From Actinomadura rudentiformis (GTDB lineage Bacteria; Actinomycetota; Actinomycetes; Streptosporangiales; Streptosporangiaceae), in contig NZ_WBMT01000001.1 in the NCBI RefSeq assembly GCF_008923185.1, positions 124,001 to 188,000 of the forward strand: DNA of 64,000 nt. The letters are read 5' to 3'. Shown in pieces: positions 22,134 through 34,226 of this stretch. The notes below the pieces were generated by a model, which searched no databases, had not been told where the DNA came from, and worked only from the letters and a program-made list of their open reading frames with translations. Position 1 is the stretch's first letter, and every line of letters begins with the position of its first letter. The position numbers were made by a program, and so were the translations under genes.

Positions 22134-22364
22134 CTTGCCGGCGCCCAGAGCCGCATCCATGCCGAACGCAGGCTTCAACAGTTCGACGAGCAGTGGCCCT
22201 GGAGCAAGCGCATCGACTGGACGATCAATGTGCTGATCAGCGTCCAGACCTTCGGAAGCGAGCGTGTGTTTCAACTTGCCGAAGACTGGATGGACGCCCA
22301 CGACGCCGAACTCCGCGACGTCACCACGGAACTCCGACTACCCGGTTGGCTGGCCGAGTGGTAG
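22134..22364 (+). pseudogene. Fragment of an unrecognised protein lacking a start codon
   Basis: The frame is open from just after a TGA (22131) to TAG 22364 and reads as a natural, charged, Trp-containing protein: FDEQWPWSKRIDWTINVLIS, then FGSERVFQLAEDWMDAHDAE and LRLPGWLAEW. It has no ATG and no early GTG. It is most likely the end of a truncated gene. I do not recognise the family. Confidence 0.45.
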
Positions 22365-22562
22365 TGGGAGTCCTGCGAGATCCAGGTGGAGAGAGACAGG
22401 ACAGTTCGGCCCTGGGCATCGGATTGGACAGAACGGGCCTGGACAGACATTCCCGCTCGGCACAGGTGGCTGGGCCGCGCACGGCGCTGCTTGCGCGACC
22501 GGGATGGGCGCGGCGAACGCTGCTACAGCGGCGAGCGCCGCGCTCACGAGGGCACGTTTCAT
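22338..22562 (-). CDS. Small secreted Cys/Pro-rich protein
   Basis: This 74-residue protein begins MKRALVSAALAAVAAF, a typical Sec signal peptide with likely cleavage after VAQA (about residue 29). The mature part is short and rich in Pro and Cys (PCAAQPPVPSGNVCPGP and a PGPNCPV motif). GGAGG 6 bases before ATG 22562 supports translation. No family recognised. Its 3' end overlaps the opposite-strand fragment by about 27 bases. Confidence 0.6.
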   Translation of the reverse strand: MKRALVSAALAAVAAFAAPIPVAQAAPCAAQPPVPSGNVCPGPFCPIRCPGPNCPVSLHLDLAGLPLPLGQPTG

Positions 22563-22958
22563 GAGGTACCTCCAGCAGCCGATACGAACTGCAATCAGGC
22601 AACTACAATACGCACTTGGGGTTATCCTGACGAGGCGATCACACTGTTCCGCCACCAGATAGACGCCACGGAGCTACCCCGGAACAGGCGATCCAGGTCG
22701 TCCAGGGCGGGGCACACCCGAGCCCGCCACGATGAACGGCTGCAACATCTCCGAAAAACCAGCTCCAGCACGCGCAAGCTGGCCTCGGCCCGCGCGGATC
22801 ACGACCGCACGACGCGCACGCGAATGAAGCCTTCTGACCACCAGAGGACGCCCGTACAGTGCTGGCGCTCCGGTGATGATCGACCTGACCCGCCGCCCAC
22901 GCCCGCCTGACCGAACCTGGCCCACCACTGTGGGCTGCTGTTCAGGTGAACTATCGGC
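22563..22958. other. Gene-free stretch
   Basis: No supported gene or clear repeat on either strand. Confidence 0.4.
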
Positions 22959-23558
22959 ATGGCGACATTTGGTCGAGGTCGAGGCGCCCAAGAGGATCCC
23001 CACGTGGCCCAGCGGGCGCAACTGTGGAATGACGCCTGCGCCGTGTACGCGACCCTCATCGACGGCGGTGACCTCCCGGTCCAAGCCACTCAGCTGTTCG
23101 TCGGTGAAGGGGAGAAGGTCTTCCTGCAGGACTACTACGTCGGTTGGCGAACCTCCATCACGCTCACCTATGACGAGATCATCATGGCGCTCGGCGCCGA
23201 GAACTTCTACCAGCGCTCCGACTTCGCCTCCCAAGCGATCCAATCAACGTTCCAGGACGACTACGGGATGGTTACGAGCCACCTCACTGACCAGCGCCTC
23301 ATCATCATGACCGCCCCACAGACCCGCAGCCTCTGGCACCGCGACCTGATCGCCATTAACGGCCGCCTCAACGAGGCCGGCAACCTTGTCCCTGAGGAGT
23401 TCAACGTCGCCTACGACGGCCACCGCCCCCAGACCATCTACGGCCCGGCCGCACTCGGCCTGACCATCAGCCTGGCCTGGGCCGCAGGCGGCGCCCACGC
23501 CCTCCAAAACCCGGTCTTCGGCCCCGTAGCCGCCGCAGTGTCCGCCGGCCCCAGGTAA
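22959..23558 (+). CDS. Hypothetical protein with PH-like domain
   Basis: This 199-residue protein has a beta-rich middle: LFVGEGEKVFLQDYYVGW, a strand pair, then SHLTDQRLIIMTA and a helix. The LTDQRLI step is often seen in bacterial PH/GRAM-like domains. A C-terminal Ala/Gly-rich segment (about 165-185) is hydrophobic. Function unknown; neighbours give no clue. The start at ATG 22959 is uncertain, since the first 20 residues look less protein-like. Confidence 0.5.
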   Translation: MATFGRGRGAQEDPHVAQRAQLWNDACAVYATLIDGGDLPVQATQLFVGEGEKVFLQDYYVGWRTSITLTYDEIIMALGAENFYQRSDFASQAIQSTFQDDYGMVTSHLTDQRLIIMTAPQTRSLWHRDLIAINGRLNEAGNLVPEEFNVAYDGHRPQTIYGPAALGLTISLAWAAGGAHALQNPVFGPVAAAVSAGPR

Positions 23559-24312
23559 GAGCAATACTCCGACCGAGCCCTGGGAGCTTCGACGCGATCG
23601 TGGCGCCGACCGCCTCGCAGGCCTCGGCCGCTCGGATTGCGCCGCCGCCACAGCCACCCCCGCCCTTTCGGCCAGCTCATCGTGCGTAAGGGTGTCAGGT
23701 GGGGCGATGTAACCGGCCTCGCCGCGGTCATCGCGATCTTTGACTGGCTGGGCTGGTGGTTCTGGAACTTTCGGCCGGGGGCGGCGGATCCTGCCTGCTG
23801 ACTTGGTGAGTCGCGGTGACGCCGGTACGAGGCGTAGTTGGCCAAGGATGCCCTGGACAGCGTGGCGTGGTCTTCGGCGCGTTCGGGGGGTGTAGCCCAG
23901 AGGGTTGGGCCGCGACGGCGGGCGGCATCTGCAGGACAGGTTGCGGACTGCGGCGATTCGGGCGCCGAGCAGATTGTTCCGGACCTGGCCACCTGGTTCA
24001 TCAGGTAGGTCGAGTGGAGGTGCTGCGCTGGCCGGTTGCCGGGAAGCAGCCAAGGGCTGCTCCGGTTGACTTCGACATTGCGGGACCGCGATGGGCGTTC
24101 TGGCCGAAGGGCTCAGGGACCGGCTGGCCTGTGCGGCCCGAGGGTGATCTGTACTTCCTCGCCGCTGAAGTTTCTCCTGGGTGATTGTTTTGTGGACGGT
24201 GCCCTGGTGGGGGCAAGTGCAGGTGCCGTGAATCCCACGCAGATCTGCGCCACGCAGGTCCACTTCTGTGAGGATTGCGCCGCGCAGGCGCGGTATGGCT
24301 GAGTCGTTCGGC
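23559..24312. other. Gene-poor stretch with a pentapeptide fragment
   Basis: No intact gene is visible in this 750-base segment. Its right end contains the small pentapeptide-repeat remnant described separately. Confidence 0.4.
24228..24290 (-). pseudogene. Pentapeptide-repeat fragment
   Basis: The minus strand reads LRGAILTEVDLRGADLRGIH, four turns of the A(D/N)LxG pentapeptide pattern. No other repeats extend on either side, so this is a short remnant just beyond the XRE gene. Confidence 0.35.
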
Positions 24313-25176
24313 TCAGTCCCGAGCGGGGGCGGGGACGCCGGACAGGACCGCCAGCCGGAACCGGGTCTCGTCCTCGGTGTCCGGGGCCGCCGTCAGGATG
24401 ACGATCTTTCGTTCCGCGTCGCCGTCGGTCATGACGTCGCAATCCACCGAGATCGGCCCGACCGCGGGATGATCGACGATCTTGTGGTCTTCGCGATGCG
24501 CCCCGACCGTGCCGGAGGACCACAGCTCGGCGAAGCGTTCGTTGCCCGTGGTGAGTACCTGGATCAGGTGTGTCAGACGGTCGCTGTCCGGGAAGCGTCC
24601 CGTGGCGCGGCGCAGGTCGGACACGACCGCGGACTCGACCGTGTCCTGAGCGAGAGAGGTCACGGGCCAGTGCGACAGGCGTGCGCCCGCGCCGTCGATC
24701 GAGAAGGTGTCGCGAGCGAAGTTGCGGAGCCGCGGCGGCGTCGCCGACGGGTCGCCCAAGAGCCCCGCCCAGCTGCGGTTCCACCAGATCAGTTGCCAGT
24801 CCGCGGCGAAAACCGCGGCGGCGGTGTCGTCCAGGCGGTTGAGAAGGCGGCGGAGACCGGGCGGGATGTGATCGGAGACCTCCCGGTCGGCCGGTGGGAC
24901 CAGACCGGCCAGCCGATAGAGATGATCCCGTTCGGCGTCGGTGAGCTGCAGGGCGCGAGCGAGTGCGGCGACCACCTGCGCCGAGGGTGTGGTGGCGCGT
25001 CCCTGCTCCAGACGCACGACGTAGTCGACCGAGATCCCGGCGAGTTCCGCCAGCTCCTCCCGGCGCAGTCCCTTCGCTCGGCGCGAGCGCCTGCTCGGCA
25101 GGCCCGCTGTTGCTGGAGCGATGCGGTCCCGCCATGCACGCAAAGTCGCACCCAGCGTCGTCCCGTCAACGGTCAT
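24313..25176 (-). CDS. XRE-family regulator with MmyB-like ligand domain
   Basis: This 287-residue protein has an N-terminal HTH (about 30-85; KGLRREELAELAGISVDYVV, RLEQGRATTPSAQVVAAL) and a C-terminal PAS-like MmyB ligand-binding domain (about 105-275; LIWWNRSWAGLLGD, RNFARDTF, GTVGAHREDHKIVDHPAVG). Such proteins usually regulate an adjacent, divergent enzyme gene. Here the divergent neighbour is a VOC-fold protein about 100 bases away. The ligand is unknown. Confidence 0.88.
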   Translation of the reverse strand: MTVDGTTLGATLRAWRDRIAPATAGLPSRRSRRAKGLRREELAELAGISVDYVVRLEQGRATTPSAQVVAALARALQLTDAERDHLYRLAGLVPPADREVSDHIPPGLRRLLNRLDDTAAAVFAADWQLIWWNRSWAGLLGDPSATPPRLRNFARDTFSIDGAGARLSHWPVTSLAQDTVESAVVSDLRRATGRFPDSDRLTHLIQVLTTGNERFAELWSSGTVGAHREDHKIVDHPAVGPISVDCDVMTDGDAERKIVILTAAPDTEDETRFRLAVLSGVPAPARD

Positions 25177-25279
25177 ACGATCGATTCTCGCTCGTGGCCA
25201 CGGGGCGAGGATGGTACCCGTCTTCCTACCGTCGCTCCGTCACTGGTTCCAGGCTCGACGCGCGGCGAGCATCGGTCGC

Positions 25280-25789
25280 ATGAGCATTTCTTTCGCACAC
25301 GACCATGTCGGAATCAGCGTGACTCCCGAGGATCTCGAGGCCACCATCGAGTGGTATTCGAGCAGCCTCGGCTTCACTGTTGACCAGCGGTTCGACTCCC
25401 ACGGCACGACGTTCGTCTACATCGTCAGCGGTGACGTCAAGATTGAGCTTCTCGCGGGCGCGGCGAACCGCCAGGCGCCGACCGACGACGTCCTGAAGAG
25501 CATGGACCCGTCGCGCCTGCACCACTTCTGTGTCGCCGTCCAAGATCTGGACGCGGCCGTCGCCGAGCTGCGTGACCTCGACGTGGAGTTGATCGGCGGG
25601 CCCATGGAGGTGGCGCAGATCGGTCAGCGCATCGCGTTCGTCGCCGACAACCTTGGCAACATCATCGAGCTCGCCGAGCCCGGCACCTGGCCCGCCGACC
25701 GGTCGTCCTCGGCGAATTCGGGATGGAATCAGGCCGCTGCCGCTCGCGTTCGGCGTACTGGCGCCGGCGTTGCAACTCCAGCGGCTTGA
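25280..25789 (+). CDS. VOC-fold (glyoxalase/dioxygenase superfamily) protein
   Basis: This 169-residue protein has two beta-alpha-beta-beta-beta modules: HDHVGISVTPEDLEATIEWY with LGFTV, then LHHFCVAVQDLDAAVAEL with GQRIAFVADNLGNIIELAE. Metal-site candidates are His near the start, His in LHHF, and the late Glu in IIELAE. Reaction unknown. ATG 25280 is preferred over the upstream in-frame starts, which lie within the divergent promoter. It is likely controlled by the XRE regulator. Confidence 0.8.
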   Translation: MSISFAHDHVGISVTPEDLEATIEWYSSSLGFTVDQRFDSHGTTFVYIVSGDVKIELLAGAANRQAPTDDVLKSMDPSRLHHFCVAVQDLDAAVAELRDLDVELIGGPMEVAQIGQRIAFVADNLGNIIELAEPGTWPADRSSSANSGWNQAAAARVRRTGAGVATPAA

Positions 25790-25893
25790 GGCGTTGGTCG
25801 GCTGGGGCAAAGGACGGTTCGAAGTACTGCTTGCCCAGCGGCAGGGCGTCGAACATGATCGGGGCCGATGCGGTCCATGAACTGCTGCGGCGC

Positions 25894-25936
25894 TCCCTGG
25901 TCTGGGCGGTCTGTTGAGGATCGCCCAGACCAGGGA
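25894..25936. terminator. Terminator hairpin after GH27
   Basis: Perfect 15-base arms (25894-25908 and 25922-25936) with a 13-base loop, 15 bases beyond the minus-strand GH27 stop. It can also stop rightward transcription. Confidence 0.75.
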
Positions 25937-25950
25937 TCTCGAGAAGACGA

Positions 25951-27627
<1,677 letters not shown>

Positions 27628-27642
27628 TCAGTGATGTGAAGG

Positions 27643-27680
27643 CCGGGTCCATGGGGTGCGCGGCCACCCCATGGACCCGG
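27643..27680. terminator. Hairpin between GH62 and GH27 genes
   Basis: Perfect 16-base arms (27643-27658 and 27665-27680) with a 6-base loop, lying in the leader of GH27 and downstream of GH62. It could be a second terminator or an attenuator. Confidence 0.6.
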
Positions 27681-27758
27681 TGTCCAGGGCTCAGACGACC
27701 GTTGTGGCCGCGCTGCGGTCGGCGACGAAGCCGACGGTCGTCCTGTCTGCGGTGACCT

Positions 27759-27789
27759 GGGCGGGCTCGGCCTTCCGCCGAGCCCGCCC
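27759..27789. terminator. Terminator hairpin after GH62
   Basis: Perfect 13-base arms (27759-27771 and 27777-27789) with a 5-base loop, about 40 bases past the minus-strand GH62 stop. Confidence 0.75.
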
Positions 27790-27828
27790 CGGCCGGATCC
27801 ACGCCGGAGCCGGATCCGTGTCACGGCG

Positions 27829-29274
27829 TTAGCGCTGCAGTGTCAGCAGGCCCGGCCGGTAGGGGAGGAGGCCGTAGTCGCCGCCGGAGTTGGGGTTGCG
27901 CCCCTGGTAGAGCAATTGCAGATTGCAGGGATCGACGGTGAAGGTCTGATCGGCGCTGGCGCGGATCAGTTCGCCATGGCTGATGTCGTTGGTCCAGGTG
28001 GCGCCACTGTTGGCCTTGCCTGCGAAGGGATTGCTCTCGGTCGCGGCCTGTGGCGTCCACGTACCGTTCAGACTGGTGGCCGTGAACGAGCGGAAGTAAC
28101 GACCTTGCGAGCCGATCGCCTCGACGATCATGAGGTAGCGGTTCTGGCCCTGGAGCTTGTAGACCTGAACGGCTTCGAACAGGTTGTTCCTCGTGTCACT
28201 CATGATCACTGTCGCGGTCGAGCCGAAACTGCCCGGGAAGTTCCCGATCGGCATACTGGCCCGGTAGATCTTGCCGTTGTCACCGGCGAAGAACAGGTAC
28301 ATGTTCGTGCTGTCACCGATGAGCGTCTGGTCGATGGGTCCTGTCCCGGAGTCGCTGATGCTGGCGGTGGAGAGCACCTGCTGTGATGACCAGCCATTCG
28401 GGTTGGTGGGGTCGCTCGACGTCCGGTAGGAGAAGGCGGTCCCTCCCCATTGGTAGGCGAGCACCCAGATGTTCTTCGGCGCGAAGTAGAAGAGCGTGGG
28501 CGCGACGGTGGAATTCGACATCGTGTTCTGGCTGGCCGAGGCCATCTCCGACCAGTTGGTGAACAGGCCGAAGTTCATCGAACCCCACTTCGTCCCCGTG
28601 TCGTGCGTCGTCGCATAGACGAGATGCCTGCCGTTGTAGGGGGCGACGGTGAAGTCCTTGAGCGAGACCCACCCCGGCTTGGGCTGCGCCAGCGGGCCCG
28701 TTGATGTCCAGCGGTATGTCGACGGAAGATTGCACGTCGGATCGGGGCCGCTGCCGCCGACCTCGACGAGCTGCCACTGCTGGTTGTTGCCGCCCCAGTC
28801 GTCGTACTGGACGATGTTGGCGTTGTCGGCGGTGGAGGCGCCTTGCACTTCGAGGGCCTTGCTGCTGTGGCGCGAGACGAGCCTCACGTGGCCACCCGGG
28901 CTGTCGGCCAGCCGCCACTGCTGGTTGGCGCCGTTCAGGTCGGCCCACTGGACGATCGAGCCGCCGTTGGCGGTGGAGAAGTTGTGGACGTCCAGCACCT
29001 TGCCGGAGTGGCGGGACTTGATGCGGTAGTAACCGCCGCCGGAGTCGACGAACTGCCACTGCTGCTGGTTCTGATCATTCCGGGTCCACTGGGTGATGCG
29101 GGCGCCGTCGTTGGTCGCCAGGTTGTAGACGTCCAGGGCCTTGCCGCTGTTGCGATTGACCAGGACGTACCACTTGTTCACATCCACTGTCGCGGCGCGA
29201 GCGGCCTGTGCGTTCGTCACGGACAGGAGCGCCGACAGCAGGAGCGATGCCAGCACCGCACCGATCTTCAACAT
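27829..29274 (-). CDS. Secreted ricin-GH62 alpha-L-arabinofuranosidase
   Basis: This 481-residue enzyme removes arabinose side chains from arabinoxylan. It has a signal peptide (1 to about 27), an N-terminal ricin-type lectin module (about 30-172, repeated NQQQWQ / NQQW motifs), a linker, and a five-bladed GH62 propeller (about 180-481). Catalytic candidates are base D207 (SLKDFTV), D315 (GPIDQT) and acid E367 (LFEAVQVY). AGGAAG before ATG 29274 fixes the start. A perfect LacI-type palindrome sits 28 bases upstream. Confidence 0.93.
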   Translation of the reverse strand: MLKIGAVLASLLLSALLSVTNAQAARAATVDVNKWYVLVNRNSGKALDVYNLATNDGARITQWTRNDQNQQQWQFVDSGGGYYRIKSRHSGKVLDVHNFSTANGGSIVQWADLNGANQQWRLADSPGGHVRLVSRHSSKALEVQGASTADNANIVQYDDWGGNNQQWQLVEVGGSGPDPTCNLPSTYRWTSTGPLAQPKPGWVSLKDFTVAPYNGRHLVYATTHDTGTKWGSMNFGLFTNWSEMASASQNTMSNSTVAPTLFYFAPKNIWVLAYQWGGTAFSYRTSSDPTNPNGWSSQQVLSTASISDSGTGPIDQTLIGDSTNMYLFFAGDNGKIYRASMPIGNFPGSFGSTATVIMSDTRNNLFEAVQVYKLQGQNRYLMIVEAIGSQGRYFRSFTATSLNGTWTPQAATESNPFAGKANSGATWTNDISHGELIRASADQTFTVDPCNLQLLYQGRNPNSGGDYGLLPYRPGLLTLQR

Positions 29275-29301
29275 GAGCTTCTTCCTTTCGTTCGGCATGA
29301 G

Positions 29302-29315
29302 TGTTAGCGCTAACA
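29302..29315. promoter_or_regulatory. LacI-family-type operator upstream of GH62
   Basis: TGTTAGCGCTAACA is a perfect 14-base palindrome with the central CGCG-type core (GCGC) used by LacI-family sugar regulators. It lies 28-41 bases before the GH62 start. No LacI gene is in the window. Confidence 0.65.
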
Positions 29316-29415
29316 TTCCGCTGCCGAAGGGGACCTCCTCTCCATCGGACGATCGGGGGTGGTGGTGGCCGGAGTAAATATGAGGCTGAGCGACATCGTC
29401 AAGGGCCCAGACCTT

Positions 29416-29497
29416 CGAAAAACTTTCGGACACAGATGGGCTGGTAGATCGCGTATAGAACTCGCCGACTGGACATACGCGATGAAATATTTCGAAA
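29416..29497. promoter_or_regulatory. AT-rich divergent promoter with CGAAA/TTTCG inverted repeats
   Basis: CGAAAAACTTTCG (29416-29428) has two 5-base arms around AAC. Further right, GAAATATTTC (29484-29493) overlaps TTTCGAAA (29490-29497). The region between the divergent GH62 and GH10 genes is markedly AT-richer than its surroundings. CGAAAnTTTCG-like elements are known near streptomycete xylanase genes, so these are candidate xylanase operators. Confidence 0.45.
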
Positions 29498-29568
29498 CTA
29501 TTGACGGAATCTGTGTGGGCTCACACACTGAGTCCGCGACGCCGTGGTGGTGTGTGCGTTCCCGGTGA

Positions 29569-31083
<1,515 letters not shown>

Positions 31084-31109
31084 CCTGCCACGAGCGAGAG
31101 GGTGAATCG

Positions 31110-32480
31110 ATGAAGACCTACGGTGCGGCTTCCCCCGCCCCTCCGCACAGGCATCGCAGGTGGTCCCGGTTCGCCGCCGCGGTGGCGGCGGCCCTCGGGG
31201 CCGGCATGCTCGTCGTGGTGAACCCGGCGCCTGCCGAGGCGGCGACGGTGGACACCAACGCCTGGTACGTCATGGTCAATCGCAACAGCGGCAAGGCGCT
31301 GGACGTCTCTGGCTCGTCCACCGGCGACGGCGCGCGGATCAGCCAATGGACGCGCCACGATGGAACCAACCAGCAGTGGCAGTTCGTGGACTCCGGTGGC
31401 GGCTTCTACCGGCTGAAGGCCCGGCATTCGGGCAAGGTGCTCGACGTGGCCGGCGCCTCGACGGGCGACGGTGCCGCGATCCAGCAGTGGGCCGACCACA
31501 ACGGTGCCAACCAGCAGTTCCGCCTGGCCGACTCCGACGCAAACCACGTCCGCCTGATCAACCGCAGCAGCGGCAAGGCCGTGGAGGTCCAAGGAGCCTC
31601 CACCGCCGACAACGCGAACATCGTCCAGTACGCCGACTGGGGCGGCGCCAACCAGCAGTGGCAGATGGTCAAGCTGTCGTCCGGCGGCAACGGCGGATGC
31701 GGCAACGCCCCGACGCTCGCAAGCGGTACGCACACGATCCAGAGCAGCGGTAAGAGCCGCAGCTTCATCCTCAGGGTTCCGTCCAACTACAACAACAGCC
31801 ACCCCTACCGGCTGGTCTTCGCGTTCCACTGGCGGGGTGGAACCGCCGGCGACGTCGCCTCGGGTGGAACGAGCGGAAGCGCCTGGTCCTACTACGGCCA
31901 ACAGGAACAGTCGAACAACAGCGCGATCCTCGTCGCCCCCCAGGGCCTGGGCAACGGCTGGGCCAATTCGGGCGGTGAGGACGTCACCTTCGTCGACGAC
32001 ATGATCCGGCTCATCGAGAGCGGCCTCTGCGTCAACACGACACAGCGCTTCGCCACGGGGTTCAGCTGGGGCGGCGGCATGAGCTACGCACTCGCATGCG
32101 CCCGGGCGAACGCCTTCAGGGCCGTCGCGGTCATCGCCGGCGGCCAGATCAGCGGGTGCAGCGGCGGCACCCAGCCCATCGCCTACTTCGGAATCCACGG
32201 CATCAGTGACTCCGTCCTCACCATCGCGCAAGGACGGTCACTGCGCGACAAGTTCGTCGCCAACAACGGCTGCGCTCCCCAGAGCCCGCGCGAGCCCGCC
32301 CAAGGCAGCCGGACGCACATCACCACCGCCTACTCGGGCTGCCGCGCCGGGTACCCGGTCCAATGGGCCGCGTTCGACGGAGGCCACATTCCCGGTCCGG
32401 TCGACGGCTCCTCCAACGAGAGTGGCGTCGCCACCTGGACCAAGGGAGAGATCTGGAGGTTCTTCGCACAGTTCCAGTGA
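31110..32480 (+). CDS. Secreted ricin-CE1 esterase (feruloyl/acetyl-xylan esterase type)
   Basis: This 456-residue protein has a signal peptide (about 1-45), a ricin-type module (about 47-190) nearly the twin of the one in GH62, and a C-terminal alpha/beta hydrolase of the CE1/PHB-depolymerase-like group (about 195-456). The nucleophile is S319 in GFSWGGG; the final His is probably in FDGGHIPGPVDG. It likely removes feruloyl or acetyl groups from xylan. ATG 31110 has GAGAGGG upstream. It is co-transcribed with the GH10 xylanase. Confidence 0.9.
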   Translation: MKTYGAASPAPPHRHRRWSRFAAAVAAALGAGMLVVVNPAPAEAATVDTNAWYVMVNRNSGKALDVSGSSTGDGARISQWTRHDGTNQQWQFVDSGGGFYRLKARHSGKVLDVAGASTGDGAAIQQWADHNGANQQFRLADSDANHVRLINRSSGKAVEVQGASTADNANIVQYADWGGANQQWQMVKLSSGGNGGCGNAPTLASGTHTIQSSGKSRSFILRVPSNYNNSHPYRLVFAFHWRGGTAGDVASGGTSGSAWSYYGQQEQSNNSAILVAPQGLGNGWANSGGEDVTFVDDMIRLIESGLCVNTTQRFATGFSWGGGMSYALACARANAFRAVAVIAGGQISGCSGGTQPIAYFGIHGISDSVLTIAQGRSLRDKFVANNGCAPQSPREPAQGSRTHITTAYSGCRAGYPVQWAAFDGGHIPGPVDGSSNESGVATWTKGEIWRFFAQFQ

Positions 32481-32490
32481 CACACCCGCA

Positions 32491-32527
32491 CCACGGAGTG
32501 GAGCCAGGATCGCCCTGGCTCCACTCC
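32491..32527. terminator. Terminator of the xylanase-esterase operon
   Basis: Perfect 16-base arms (32491-32506 and 32512-32527) with a 5-base loop, 10 bases after the esterase stop. Confidence 0.8.
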
Positions 32528-32596
32528 GTCGGCCATCTTCGAGAACAGCGAACCCGCGGTCACCAGCACGGCCCCGGTAAGACTTCCCGCCGGGGT

Positions 32597-33439
32597 TCAC
32601 ATCCCCGGGAACGGTGGCGTCATGGTGCTCACGACCCGGCCGGCCGCGTTGTAGGCGACCACCTTGGTCACCTGGTCGTCCGGATCGGACATTCCGGTGG
32701 CATCGATGTCGTTGTCTCCCGGCACTCCGGCCGGCACGACCCGGCTGTGCGTCCGCGCGATGAAGAACCCGTTCTGGACGGCGGCGTCGGCCTTCCGGTT
32801 GCGGTTCCAGTAGACGGTGAGGCGGGCGACCTCCGGCTTGACCCGGCCGAACACGAGTTGGTGCAGGTTATATGGATGGCCGTCGGCGGTGCTCTCGCTC
32901 ACCTTGCGGTCCAGCCGGACCTTCCCGCGGAAGGCCCACAGGTCGCCGCCCGGCGCGGCCTGCCAGGGATGGAACATGGGCCCGCTCACGTTGCCGACGT
33001 TCTTGGCGCCGACGCACGTCACAAAGCCCCGACCGGTGCCCACCGCCGCGACGAACTGGCGGCCGACCTGCTGCCTGACCAGGAGCCGGAAGTCAGAGAC
33101 CTTGCCCAGATCCGGCCGGCGCCTGCCCATCTCGTCCCTCGGCACCCCGTCACGCATGCATCCCAGGGTGACCTTCGCCTCCGCCCGGGTATCGGCCGGC
33201 AGCGGACGCGGCTTCGGCTTCACCTCCACATCCGGCGTGGAGCCCTCCCCACCGAAACCGGGGCCGAACACCACCCACGGCACGGCCACCGCCGACGCGA
33301 TGGCAAGCACGACGCCGGTCACCCGCCTGTTGCGGCGCCGCGCGTCCAGCCGCCGGAGCGCCCGCCCCGCCAAGTCGTCCACCGGGTGCGCCTCGTCCGC
33401 CAGCTCCTCGAACGCGTCCCTGAGCATCTCGTTCGTCAT
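32597..33439 (-). CDS. Membrane-anchored protein, likely partner of the adjacent sigma factor
   Basis: This 280-residue protein has a short cytoplasmic N-terminus (about 1-38; MTNEMLRDAFEELADEAHP), one membrane helix (about 39-60) and a large extracellular domain of unknown fold. It starts one base after the stop of the SigE-type gene, so it is translationally coupled. By analogy it is an anti-sigma-like or sigma-coupled sensor. The N-terminus lacks a zinc-binding ZAS motif. Confidence 0.7.
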   Translation of the reverse strand: MTNEMLRDAFEELADEAHPVDDLAGRALRRLDARRRNRRVTGVVLAIASAVAVPWVVFGPGFGGEGSTPDVEVKPKPRPLPADTRAEAKVTLGCMRDGVPRDEMGRRRPDLGKVSDFRLLVRQQVGRQFVAAVGTGRGFVTCVGAKNVGNVSGPMFHPWQAAPGGDLWAFRGKVRLDRKVSESTADGHPYNLHQLVFGRVKPEVARLTVYWNRNRKADAAVQNGFFIARTHSRVVPAGVPGDNDIDATGMSDPDDQVTKVVAYNAAGRVVSTMTPPFPGM

Positions 33440-33440
33440 C

Positions 33441-33947
33441 TCAGCTTCCCGTCTTCTCGAAGTCGAGCGCGGCATCGGGCACCAGCTCGCGCAGCCGAGC
33501 GAGCGCACGGTGCGCCTGGCTGCGCACCGTGCCGACCGAACAGCCCAGGATGTCGGCGACCTGGCTCTCGGGGAGATCCTCGAAGTAGCGCAGGACGAGC
33601 ACCGCGCGCTTGCGCGGCGGCAGTGCGAGCAACGCCTCCCGCAGCGACAGCCGCAGATCCACATCGCCGGTGAGATCCCGGCCAGCGCGTTCCGGTGGCT
33701 TCTCGACCGTCGCCTCGCGGCCGCGGCGCCGCCACCGGCTGACCTGCTCGTTGTACATGGCGCGGCGCACGTACGCCTCGGGGTTCTCACGGATGTGGCG
33801 CCAGCGGGCCGCCGTCTTGGCGAGCACGGTCTGCAACAGATCCTCGGCCGCGTGCTGGTCGCCGGTGAGCACGTACGCGCTGCGGATCAGGTTCGCGGAG
33901 CGCGCCTCGACGAACGCGGTGAAGCTCTCGCGGGCTTCTCGGTTCAA
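33441..33947 (-). CDS. ECF sigma factor, SigE-type (Streptomyces SigE-like family)
   Basis: This 168-residue sigma factor begins LNREARESFTAFVEARSANL, then has region 2 with GDQHAAEDLLQTVLAKTAARW and region 4 with LPPRKRAVLVLRYFEDLPES, QVADILGCSVGTVRSQAHRA. TTG 33947 is preferred because AGGGAGG lies 5-6 bases upstream; GTG 33980 would add 11 residues but lacks a ribosome site. It is coupled to the downstream membrane protein. Confidence 0.88.
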   Translation of the reverse strand: MNREARESFTAFVEARSANLIRSAYVLTGDQHAAEDLLQTVLAKTAARWRHIRENPEAYVRRAMYNEQVSRWRRRGREATVEKPPERAGRDLTGDVDLRLSLREALLALPPRKRAVLVLRYFEDLPESQVADILGCSVGTVRSQAHRALARLRELVPDAALDFEKTGS

Positions 33948-34226
33948 AGGGCCTCCCTTAGTCGTCACACCCTTTGACACTGGGAGGCCCCGCCACTATG
34001 CCGTGCACGTCCGGATTTCCGTCAGCGAGTTCGACCCCGATGACTACCGCCACCGGACCGGTGGCACTACCGAGACCCTGGTCGGGGCCGACCTCGCCTC
34101 GCCGGGCTCGTCGAACGCCCTTGGTATCACGATGGGTCGGCAGTCACCGCTCGACGTCTCTGCTGAACGGTTCACCCATCAGTTGGCAATTGCTGGATGT
34201 AAGGCGATCCCACTACGAGGAGGGTC
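33948..34226. other. Divergent gap between two sigma-factor operons
   Basis: Promoter region of both divergent sigma operons. A frame reading VRISVSEFDPDDYRH on the plus strand looks protein-like, but I recognise no family. Confidence 0.35.

Noticed and set aside
27643..27680. Riboswitch in the GH27 leader
   Set aside because: It is a single perfect hairpin without the multi-stem conserved core of known riboswitches.
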